NCBI GenBank assembly: GCA_022565805.1
Contig: JAIULZ010000023.1
Coordinates: forward strand, 1-38,729
DNA from: Balneolales bacterium
Lineage (GTDB): Bacteria > Bacteroidota > Rhodothermia > Balneolales > Cyclonatronaceae
Length of the DNA: 38,729 nucleotides
Direction: 5' to 3'
Shown: positions 17,014 to 24,441 of the stretch, in pieces
How the letters are laid out: every line of letters starts with the position of its first letter
How positions within the stretch are numbered: the first letter of the stretch is position 1
The notes under the pieces: generated by a model
Database searches by the model: none
What the model saw: the letters and a program-made list of their open reading frames with translations, nothing else
Told to the model about the DNA's origin: nothing
Position numbers and translations under genes: made by a program

Positions 17014-19155
17014 TCAACCCGCCTTAGAAGGAAGTGTAATACGGAAAGTTGTTCCGCTTCCCTTTGTACTCTCAACTTTTATGTCTCCTGAAATTAAACG
17101 GATATAGCTGCGGCAGATATGAAGTCCGAGTCCAGTACCCTGAAATTTCCGGCTGATTCCCGAGCTCACCTGTGTGAAAGGTTCAAAAACCTTATCCAAA
17201 AACTTTTCTTCAATACCAATTCCGGTATCGCTCACCTCTATTATGGCCCTATCTATATCGGCATCACCGAAAATACGTATACTTATACCACCTCTCTCTG
17301 TAAATTTAATAGCGTTTTTTAAAAGAATATCGAGTACTCTGCGTAGTAAATCCGGGTCTGTTATGGCAATTATTCCGGTATCTGCTTCAACATTCAGACT
17401 TAAACCGGAAGAAGTAGCCTGATCTTTATAATGCTTGAAAGTGCCCCTGTAGTAACTACCCAATTCTACTTCCTGCATTTGACGCTTAATTTTACCAGAC
17501 TCAATCTCTGCCAGCATCAAAATATTGTTCATAGTTTCAAGCAGGCGCTCTCCACTTTTTTTAATGCTCTCTATAAATATGAGCGACTCGTCCTCTTTAT
17601 CCTGAAATTGATCTTTCAAAATAGAAGCGAAACCGATGATACCCGTAAGCGGAGTTCTCAACTCATGGCTCATATTCGAAATAATATTCGATTTAAGCGC
17701 ATTTGCTTCCTCGGCTTTCTGTTTTGCCTCCAATAACTTATGCTCGGCTTCTCTGTCTTTTGTAATATCTCTGGCAATAGCCATCAGGGCTACGGGCTCA
17801 TCAAATTCATCTTTTATAAATGAAGTAGACAGGGCTACCGTTATAAGCTTGCCATCCTTCGTTTTATTTATAATTTCTCCGGAGAAACCATCTTTTGCTA
17901 ATGTATTTTCAAAGATAGTACTACCTATGTTGGGTGCATCAATATCCGGATAAAATATTTCGGAGGTCTTTCCGTGTATTTCTTCGATAACATAGCCATA
18001 GAGATCTGTAAATGCTTTATTAACGTAAATAATACGATCATCCAGAGAAGCGATATTAATGCTGTCGTTAACATCATCTAGAGAAGCCATCAATTTGGTC
18101 AGAAACAGTTCATTTCTGCTTTTTTTGCTGGAATCGAATACCGTGCCCTGAAGCCAAATTAACTTACCCTCCGCGTTTTTCACTCCAACTGTAGTACCAA
18201 AAAGCAAGGCTGAAGAGCCGTCTTTCTTTATAAACTCAGACTCTGAGCTAATTATATGAGACTGTTCATTCAGTTTTTCTATTAGTTTATATCTTCGTTC
18301 CGGATTCTTATAGATACTTCTGGCATCTGAAACATTTAAAAGAAAATCATTTTCATCGGAGTAGCCGAGCAATTTACAAAACTCAGGATTTACGATTATA
18401 AATTCCCCTTCCGGGGTAGACTGATACAAGCCAATTCTGGCATTACGAAATACAGCCTTATAGCGAGAATTACAATCGAATAAAGCCTGATAAACGGCTA
18501 CATTTTCGGTAATATCTTGCAGGCGGGCGACGTAGGTATTGGCAAATGGGTCTCTTTTGTGAATATTTACTGCGAGGTACTTACGACTAATTTTTGTGCT
18601 GTAGCTTATGGTATCCTGACTTTTAATCCATAGTTGTGGCAGGTTTTTGATCACCAGTTCAACTATTAGTTTTTCGGGGCTCATTCCAACAGTGGCTGCC
18701 AGCTCAAGTGCCGCCTGATTACAGTTTGTAACTATTCCGTTCAAAGAAAAAGTTAATCCAGGTGTATCAGATTCCTCCCTGTAAGTGTAAGGAAGCTGTT
18801 TTGTGCTCCTACTATTCTGAACAAAACTTGATTCAAAAATCAGTATATGCCTGTTTTCACTTATGGGTATGGCTGTATACGAGTATGTTTTACTCTTATG
18901 CTCAAATCTCCCGGCAACCAGATCTTTAGCTATTTTTGCCAGTAAAAACGCATGCAACTTCTCAGTTTCTTTTAAATCCGTTATTTCACTGAAAAAACTG
19001 TAGAACTCCTGGTTGCTGTCCACGTGTATTAAATCATGATCATTTTTGATGATACATGCAGGAGCTAATATGTGATTTAATGTGAAAGACACGTATTTAG
19101 AATAAATATGTTTAATTAAAAAAGCATAGACAACGCTAATAGCCTCTAAGGCCAA
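17014..19155 (-). CDS. Cytoplasmic multi-PAS sensor histidine kinase
   Basis: The 713-residue protein has no convincing membrane span. About four PAS-like segments come first (roughly 30-115, 125-215, 230-350 and 355-475), the third and fourth with PAC-type ends. A HisKA dimerisation domain follows, with the phospho-accepting His497 in NMSHELRTPLTGIIGF. The HATPase domain has an N-box (LLKNAIKF), G1 (SDTGIGI), F-box (FEPFTQ) and G2 (GTGLGLHIC). No receiver domain and no response regulator gene lies nearby, so it is an orphan kinase with unknown signal. The first codon here is TTG; a GTG at 19090-19092, 21 codons in, is an alternative that removes a leader not expected in a PAS domain. There is no ATG before about residue 137. 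Confidence 0.9.
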   Translation of the reverse strand: MALEAISVVYAFLIKHIYSKYVSFTLNHILAPACIIKNDHDLIHVDSNQEFYSFFSEITDLKETEKLHAFLLAKIAKDLVAGRFEHKSKTYSYTAIPISENRHILIFESSFVQNSRSTKQLPYTYREESDTPGLTFSLNGIVTNCNQAALELAATVGMSPEKLIVELVIKNLPQLWIKSQDTISYSTKISRKYLAVNIHKRDPFANTYVARLQDITENVAVYQALFDCNSRYKAVFRNARIGLYQSTPEGEFIIVNPEFCKLLGYSDENDFLLNVSDARSIYKNPERRYKLIEKLNEQSHIISSESEFIKKDGSSALLFGTTVGVKNAEGKLIWLQGTVFDSSKKSRNELFLTKLMASLDDVNDSINIASLDDRIIYVNKAFTDLYGYVIEEIHGKTSEIFYPDIDAPNIGSTIFENTLAKDGFSGEIINKTKDGKLITVALSTSFIKDEFDEPVALMAIARDITKDREAEHKLLEAKQKAEEANALKSNIISNMSHELRTPLTGIIGFASILKDQFQDKEDESLIFIESIKKSGERLLETMNNILMLAEIESGKIKRQMQEVELGSYYRGTFKHYKDQATSSGLSLNVEADTGIIAITDPDLLRRVLDILLKNAIKFTERGGISIRIFGDADIDRAIIEVSDTGIGIEEKFLDKVFEPFTQVSSGISRKFQGTGLGLHICRSYIRLISGDIKVESTKGSGTTFRITLPSKAG

Positions 19156-19567
19156 ATACCTTTATTCAAATACAACAACAAAACCGATGGCTTATATCCT
19201 GTAATTCAGAATCGTATTTATTATTAATACACTCTAGTGCGTCTTCCCGATAAGAAATCTATCCTTCAATCAGGTATATCGAAGTATACAAAATAGACCC
19301 TTTGGTACAAAACAATTACTTCACTTTATCGGCAAAGTAGGTTCATATCCGGTTTTAAACAAGCTTTGTTATGGTTGAACTGCAATTATAGATCAAGTAA
19401 TTCTTTAAAATAGTAAACGCCAATTTTCCATGAACTTCCTATTCCTTTTCTGCACAGTTTTATCAATTCATGCCCAAAAAACAGGACCACGATATAATCA
19501 TAATTTGTATATTTACAATGTCTTATAATATCTGTTTTGGGATTGCAAGGTTTGTTAAATTAAAGAA

Positions 19568-19581
19568 TGTAAGCGCTTACT
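19568..19581. promoter_or_regulatory. LacI/CcpA-type operator-like palindrome
   Basis: TGTAAGCGCTTACT contains the perfect 12-bp palindrome GTAAGCGCTTAC with the central CG step typical of LacI-family regulator sites and catabolite response elements. It lies about 400 bp upstream of the GH13 amylase gene, a plausible target of sugar control. The regulator itself is not in the window. Confidence 0.5.
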
Positions 19582-19690
19582 TTTTTTCTTAAATTAGAAT
19601 AACAAATTTCACTCCGGCTAATCAAAGGCTTTGTATCTGCAAATTAATTCGCTTGGCATTACCCCTCTGTCTTATTTAGGTAAAGTAATA

Positions 19691-19700
19691 AAAGCGCTTT
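19691..19700. promoter_or_regulatory. Second GCGC palindrome
   Basis: AAAGCGCTTT is a perfect 10-bp palindrome sharing the AGCGCT core with the site at 19568-19581, about 122 bp away between centres. It could be a weaker second operator; this is inference. Confidence 0.25.
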
Positions 19701-19718
19701 GTGCGTTACATGGCGATG

Positions 19719-19767
19719 AAAAAAGCCGTAGTGCCTGGCTTGCCAATGCCATTTAATTGGCTTTTTT
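19719..19767 (+). terminator. Terminator-like hairpin in amylase leader
   Basis: An outer pair AAAAAAGCC (19719-19727) / GGCTTTTTT (19759-19767) competes with or encloses an inner hairpin GCCAAT (19742-19747) / ATTGGC (19756-19761) that runs directly into a T run. The mutually exclusive pairings resemble an attenuator. It is oriented for + strand transcription. Confidence 0.5.
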
Positions 19768-19907
19768 AAGTAAAGTAATATTTAACCATCGTTTTAGGAC
19801 GATTTGTTTTGATTTTTAATACAGTGATCGCTCTTATCCTTCTTTTACAGATAAATTAGCGATTAAATTTTTAGAGGACTTTGATAAGCTTCTAATTGTG
19901 TATTGGT

Positions 19908-19934
19908 CGGTGCTACGTCAAGTGCCGTTTTTTT
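19908..19934 (+). terminator. Second terminator-like hairpin before amylase
   Basis: CGGTGC (19908-19913) and GTGCCG (19922-19927) pair over 6 bp, two of them G-T wobbles, around an 8-nt loop. Seven T follow (19928-19934). It ends 46 nt upstream of the amylase ATG, so read-through would be needed for expression from any upstream promoter. Confidence 0.4.
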
Positions 19935-19980
19935 CAATTTCAAATCACAAGATTATTTTGATAACCCGATTTAGATTTAT

Positions 19981-21348
19981 ATGAACAGAATTATATTATT
20001 GACAGCAACCTTGCTTGTCACTCTGCTTACCTTCTCTTGTCAGACCGCAAAAAATGGAGACCATCCGGAGTTTTCTCCCCCTGAATGGAGCTACAATGCA
20101 ACCATTTATGAGGTAAATATCCGTCAGTTCTCCGAGGAAGGCACCTTTAGTGCAGTTGAAGCACATCTACCCAGGCTAAAAGAACTGGGTGTTGATATTG
20201 TTTGGCTTATGCCTGTTCACCCTATTGGCGAGAAAAACCGGAAGGGCACAAAAGGTAGCTACTACGCCGTTTACGACTATTTCGATGTCAATCCGGAATT
20301 TGGTTCAAAAGACGACCTTCGATCTTTAATCCAAACTGCCCATAGCCTGGATATGAAAGTTCTTTTAGACTGGGTAGCTAACCACACGGCATGGGATAAC
20401 CCCCTAACACAGACCAACCCTGATTTCTACGTTCTTAATGAAGAAGGAGATTTTATCATTCCGCCCGACACCGACTGGGAAGATGTTATTCAGCTGAATT
20501 ACGACAATCCCGCGGTTCATGATTATATGGCTTCTGCCCTTCGCTATTGGGTAGAAGAGTTTGATATCGATGGATACCGCGCTGATGTGGCCTACTTAGT
20601 GCCAACCGAATTTTGGATAAGAGCCCGCAGAGATCTGGATGCTATCAAACCGGTTTTTATGCTCGCTGAAGCGCACACTCCAGAGCTACACCCCGCCTTC
20701 GACATGGGCTACAATTGGGAAATGCATCACCTTATGAATCGCATAGCCCGTGGGGAGTCTGTCCCGAATGATATTGATGCTGTCTTGAATGATGTGCGAA
20801 ATAATTTTCCTGAGAATACATTTATGATGAATTTTATTACCAATCATGATGAAAACTCATGGGCCGGCACAGAATTCGATCGTCTGGGTGAAGGCAAAGA
20901 TGCCTTTGCGGTTCTTGTGGCCACAATGGAAGGTATGCCGCTGCTCTACAACGGACAGGAAACGGGATTTAACAGAATGCTCGAGTTTTTTGAAAAAGAT
21001 CCTATTGACTGGGATTTCGACAGCAAATATATCGAGTTTTACACGAGGTTGAATCAATTGAAGCAAACACATGCTGCCTTACAAAATGGTGCGCGTGGTG
21101 GCAAAATGGAGCGCGTTGCTACTACTGCAAACGATCAGATTTACGCCTTTACGCGAAGTGCTGGCGACGAGCATATTCTCGTGGTGCTGAATCTGAGTAA
21201 TTCGATAGCTTCTTTCGAAATAGAATCACAGCTTCCTTCGGTCGGGATGGATGCATTTTGGGGTGATTTAAGCTTTGAGGCCGGGAGTTTCCCAACAGAG
21301 CACCAATTTGGCCCCTGGGAGTATCAAATCTTCACCAGCTCGAGATAG
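19981..21348 (+). CDS. GH13 alpha-amylase family lipoprotein
   Basis: It is a secreted glycoside hydrolase acting on alpha-glucans. The N terminus is a lipoprotein signal, LLTFSC with Cys20, so the enzyme is probably anchored in the outer membrane or facing the periplasm. All four GH13 regions are present: DWVANH (D130-H135), GYRADVA with the nucleophile Asp202, the acid/base Glu230 in LAEAH, and the transition-state Asp290 in ITNHDEN. A beta-sandwich C domain occupies about 375-455. Length (455 aa) fits a compact family member. The exact substrate cannot be read from sequence. No susC/susD genes are adjacent. The ATG has no Shine-Dalgarno; LacI-type control is suggested by the palindrome at 19568. 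Confidence 0.93.
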   Translation: MNRIILLTATLLVTLLTFSCQTAKNGDHPEFSPPEWSYNATIYEVNIRQFSEEGTFSAVEAHLPRLKELGVDIVWLMPVHPIGEKNRKGTKGSYYAVYDYFDVNPEFGSKDDLRSLIQTAHSLDMKVLLDWVANHTAWDNPLTQTNPDFYVLNEEGDFIIPPDTDWEDVIQLNYDNPAVHDYMASALRYWVEEFDIDGYRADVAYLVPTEFWIRARRDLDAIKPVFMLAEAHTPELHPAFDMGYNWEMHHLMNRIARGESVPNDIDAVLNDVRNNFPENTFMMNFITNHDENSWAGTEFDRLGEGKDAFAVLVATMEGMPLLYNGQETGFNRMLEFFEKDPIDWDFDSKYIEFYTRLNQLKQTHAALQNGARGGKMERVATTANDQIYAFTRSAGDEHILVVLNLSNSIASFEIESQLPSVGMDAFWGDLSFEAGSFPTEHQFGPWEYQIFTSSR

Positions 21349-21679
21349 TACTATTTAAGGTTTTAGACGATTTCCATTTTTACGTAATAATTTTACTGAT
21401 GGAAACAGTTTTCAAATTTAACCAAAGGCTTTGTCGTGTATACGGCAAAGCCTTTGTAAATTCAATTTGAGGAATAAGTACGCCAAGGTCTTAAATATCT
21501 ATTTTCTGAGATTGAATTCAGCTTGTAAATAATTTCATACCCACGGCATTTCATCAAAATTTTGATTCCTTGCACCAGATAGATTTATCCCGTTTATCAC
21601 TCAAGCTATGGAATCGAATACCTATTGAGCTATCCAATAACTCCTCCATTTATTTTATTTCAATAGCTGAAGTTCTTGC
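21349..21679. other. Convergent intergenic region
   Basis: These 331 bases separate the amylase from the converging glutamine amidotransferase gene. Apart from the strong hairpin at 21423-21456 I see no gene or further signal. Confidence 0.5.
21423..21456. terminator. Strong hairpin, probable terminator between convergent genes
   Basis: CAAAGGCTTTG (21423-21433) and CAAAGCCTTTG (21446-21456) form an 11-bp stem, extended inside by CGT/ACG. It lies 75 nt after the amylase stop. There is no clean T run on either side, so termination is likely but not certain. The AAAGGCTTTG word also resembles the end of the interspersed repeat. Confidence 0.5.
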
Positions 21680-22378
21680 TTAATCTGACAATTTGGACAG
21701 AATAGCAATCAAATATTCGTTTGATGCATTACAGTGATGGGCTTGGTTTAAAATCTCATTCTCATTTTGAATAAAATCGTCTTCTATAAGTTCGTGACGT
21801 CCGTTTTCGGTCATTAATGATAATGCATCAGGAGTTACTTCAAGGTGAAACTGCAGCCCTAAAACTTTATCTCCATAAAGAAAGGACTGATTAATGCAGG
21901 CTTCCGACTCCAATAAATTTACAGCTTTGTCTGGCAGTTCAAATGAATCGCCATGCCAGTGAAAGGAAATAAACTCCTCAGGTATCTCGCTCAATAAGCT
22001 GTTTTTTTTGCCTTCTTTAGTTTTGGTCAAAGAAAACCAACCGATTTCCTTTTTCTTACCCGGATAAACTTTAGCACCTAATGCAGATGCAATTAGCTGT
22101 GAGCCAAGACAAATACCAATTACTGTTTTTCGGGCCTCAATAGCTTTGAGTATAAACTCTCTTTCGGCCTTTATCCAGGGATATTGATTTTCTTCATAAA
22201 CCCCCATTGGCCCGCCCATTATAATAAGCCAATCGAAGTCATTTAAACCGGGCAAAGTATCTTCTTCAAAGAATTTTGTACTGCTCAGAGAATGTCCGTT
22301 ATTCTTTGCCCAAGTTTCAATACAGCCCAATCCTTCAAAAGCAACATGTTGTAAATAATGTATGAGGAATTGCTTCAT
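21680..22378 (-). CDS. Class I glutamine amidotransferase (GMP synthase-like)
   Basis: The 232-residue protein has the class I triad: Cys90 in the nucleophile elbow GICLGSQL, His178 and Glu180 in QFHLEVT. The early MGGPMGVYEENQYPW segment (54-68) forms the oxyanion-side strand typical of stand-alone GMP synthase-like amidotransferases. No synthetase domain or partner subunit is present, so the in vivo substrate is open; relatives include glutamine amidotransferases and gamma-glutamyl hydrolase-like proteins. It is minus-strand and lies 63 nt after pta, perhaps in the same transcript. Confidence 0.85.
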   Translation of the reverse strand: MKQFLIHYLQHVAFEGLGCIETWAKNNGHSLSSTKFFEEDTLPGLNDFDWLIIMGGPMGVYEENQYPWIKAEREFILKAIEARKTVIGICLGSQLIASALGAKVYPGKKKEIGWFSLTKTKEGKKNSLLSEIPEEFISFHWHGDSFELPDKAVNLLESEACINQSFLYGDKVLGLQFHLEVTPDALSLMTENGRHELIEDDFIQNENEILNQAHHCNASNEYLIAILSKLSD

Positions 22379-22441
22379 TGTTTCGGAGTCTTTCGTTTAG
22401 AAAATTACATTTCTGCCGTAACATCGTAAACCCTTAATATC

Positions 22442-23437
22442 TTAATCGCACAATAGCGACGTTACTGCAGACATAAGCACAATATCTGCAGTACTACAAC
22501 CACGAGACAAGTCATTTACGGGTTTTGCCAATCCTTGCAGAATAGGACCAAGTGCAACGGCCCCGCCTACTCTCTCCGTTATTTTATAGCCAATGTTACC
22601 GGCATCAAGATTGGGGAATATATACACGTTGGCTTTTCCTGCTACCGCAGAATCGGGCGCTTTCCTGTTAGCGATTTCAGGCATAAATGCGGCATCGAAC
22701 TGTAGCTCGCCATCGGCTTCTAAAGTTGGCTGCTCCTCTTTTAGCAAGGCAAGCGCGTTTTGCACGAGTTCTACTCTTTCGTGACGCGCGCTTCCTTTGG
22801 TAGAAAAAGACAGAAGGGCAACCTTAGGTTTCTCTGAAGTAAGTTTACGGTGTGTTTCTGCAGAATCTGCTGCAATTCTTGCGAGCTGTATTTCGTCGGG
22901 ATAAGGGATTACCGCACAATCGCCATAGGTAATTTCTTTTCCATCGGGAAGAATCATCAAAAAGCAACTGGAAACCATGCTTCCTTTTTTCTTTACTCCA
23001 ACCGATTGCAATGCCGAACGTATTACCTCTGCAGTAGTATGGGTAGCACCGGCCAGAGTGCCGTCAGTCAGCCCGTTTTTTAGCATAAAATTGGCAAACC
23101 AAAGGGGCTGAAAAAGCATATTATTTGCGGTTTCGAGAGTCAAACCCTTTGCTTTTCTGGCTTCAAAAAGTTGCGCCGCAAAATGCTCTCTTTCGGGATG
23201 TAAAGCGGGGTCGGTTATGGCTATACTATCGGGTAATTCAACATTATTTTTTTCGGCGGCATCTCGTATTTGTGCTTCGTTGCCAATTAAAACAGGGGTA
23301 ACAATACTATCGGCATGTAATTCGACTGCAGCTTTTAGTGTACGAACATCTGTAGCTTCTGGCAATCCGATTTTTTTACCAAGTACCGATGCCTGTTTCA
23401 TAATTCGTTCTACAGGTGTTAGTTTTTCCTCACTCAT
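22442..23437 (-). CDS. pta: Phosphate acetyltransferase (short form)
   Basis: It converts acetyl-CoA and phosphate to acetyl phosphate and CoA (cytoplasm). The 331-residue protein contains just the PTA/PTB catalytic domain, without the N-terminal DRTGG and P-loop-like domains of the long E. coli type. Family stretches include GTLAGATHTTAEVIRSALQ (about 131-149), SMVSSCFLM, and the C-terminal GNIGYKITERVGGAVALGPI and DLSRGCSTADIV. No acetate kinase gene is adjacent. A purine-rich AAGGAA site precedes the ATG. The 123-nt gap to the EamA gene upstream contains an AGAAGG/CCTTCT dyad (23474-23496), so it may have its own promoter. Confidence 0.92.
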   Translation of the reverse strand: MSEEKLTPVERIMKQASVLGKKIGLPEATDVRTLKAAVELHADSIVTPVLIGNEAQIRDAAEKNNVELPDSIAITDPALHPEREHFAAQLFEARKAKGLTLETANNMLFQPLWFANFMLKNGLTDGTLAGATHTTAEVIRSALQSVGVKKKGSMVSSCFLMILPDGKEITYGDCAVIPYPDEIQLARIAADSAETHRKLTSEKPKVALLSFSTKGSARHERVELVQNALALLKEEQPTLEADGELQFDAAFMPEIANRKAPDSAVAGKANVYIFPNLDAGNIGYKITERVGGAVALGPILQGLAKPVNDLSRGCSTADIVLMSAVTSLLCD

Positions 23438-23560
23438 AAATTTCCTTTTTTTAAAATAAAAAATCAGTTTAACAGAAGGTTCTGAAAAATCCTTCTAATA
23501 ATGCTTTTCATAAAATAACGGTTAAGCTTCCCTCATTAAAGAAGCAATTTTTGAATATGC

Positions 23561-24436
23561 TTACGTCAAAAAAGTTAAAATATAAATTGCGGCAACGGCA
23601 AGCATAATCCCTGATATCTCTTTTAGAGCTGGTCTGTCTTTCCAGAAAATAATTCCGGTAATGGTTCCGGTAACTACTACGAGTACGTTAACAGTGCTAT
23701 ACACCACGCTTGCATCGAAATACCGAAATGCTTGTATCAAAAAATAGGACGACAGTAAATTCGGTATCCCTATTGCGACTCCAAGACCTGCCTCGGCTGG
23801 TTTCATTTTAAATAAGCTGCCAGACTTTACGGCAGAAATTATACCAATTATCAATGCGGTAAGAAAAATAAAGCTGAGCATCTGTGCTTCGGTTGCGATA
23901 CCACTGAATTCTTCCTCATATACTTTTAAGGATGCATCTGCCATGCCGGAGCCCAGAAAAAGAAGTATCAATAAAGATGCGCCGCTTATTCTGGTAAAGC
24001 TAATATCTTCACGAGCCCACAGTATAAGCCCAAGTGCCGCAAAAACCAGAAGAATTCCGGCAACCCGCATCGGACCAAGAGTATCCTGATACAAAAATAT
24101 AGAAAGCAGCACCGGCAACAGTAAAGACATTCGCATGCTTGCGATACTTACACCTACCCCGTTTGCGTGAACTGAACGGCTAAATATGAAAAAATTAGCA
24201 ATAAATAGGGTGCCGGTTAACAGACAGAAAACCCAAAACCAAAGGTTGTACGCAGCCAATAATGTTATATTTCCCGCAATATTTATGAAAAAAGCTACAG
24301 CCACAGCAGTAGCGTAGTTCCATGTAAGTACGTTTATAGTTGAATAAGACCGGCTTTCGCCAAGTTTCAGGAAATTGGCAAGCAGTACAGAACAGCTTAC
24401 GCTAAGCAGAATAAAAATAATACCCGGGGAAGCCAA
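23561..24436 (-). CDS. EamA/DMT-superfamily transporter
   Basis: This inner-membrane protein of 291 residues has about ten hydrophobic helices arranged as two EamA-type repeats (roughly 1-135 and 145-291). The first repeat ends in RVAGILLVFAALGLILW and the second in LKEISGIMLAVAAIYIL, the typical internal repeat. The substrate is unknown (drug/metabolite exporter family). The start codon is TTG (24434-24436), only 5 nt after the sprA stop codon, so translation is probably coupled to sprA. There is no ATG near this start. Confidence 0.82.
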   Translation of the reverse strand: MASPGIIFILLSVSCSVLLANFLKLGESRSYSTINVLTWNYATAVAVAFFINIAGNITLLAAYNLWFWVFCLLTGTLFIANFFIFSRSVHANGVGVSIASMRMSLLLPVLLSIFLYQDTLGPMRVAGILLVFAALGLILWAREDISFTRISGASLLILLFLGSGMADASLKVYEEEFSGIATEAQMLSFIFLTALIIGIISAVKSGSLFKMKPAEAGLGVAIGIPNLLSSYFLIQAFRYFDASVVYSTVNVLVVVTGTITGIIFWKDRPALKEISGIMLAVAAIYILTFLT

Positions 24437-24441
24437 CGGAA

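Larger units (their letters stand above)
19156..19980. other. Long leader region upstream of the amylase gene
   Basis: These 825 bases carry no supported protein gene. They contain a 14-nt LacI/CRE-like near-palindrome (19568-19581), a second GCGC palindrome (19691-19700), a T-tailed hairpin (19719-19767), a small hairpin (19788-19803), and a second T-tailed hairpin (19908-19934) 46 nt before the amylase ATG. Both T-tailed hairpins are oriented for + strand transcription, yet no + gene lies upstream, which suggests an attenuated leader or a small RNA. Confidence 0.45.

Noticed and set aside
19981-21348. Amylase as a type IX secretion cargo, given sprA nearby
   Set aside because: The protein has a lipoprotein signal and ends in a GH13 C domain with no C-terminal sorting domain.
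23474-23496. AGAAGG/CCTTCT dyad between the EamA gene and pta as a terminator or repeat copy
   Set aside because: The stem is only 6 bp with no T run and lacks the other words of the interspersed repeat, so neither label is supported.
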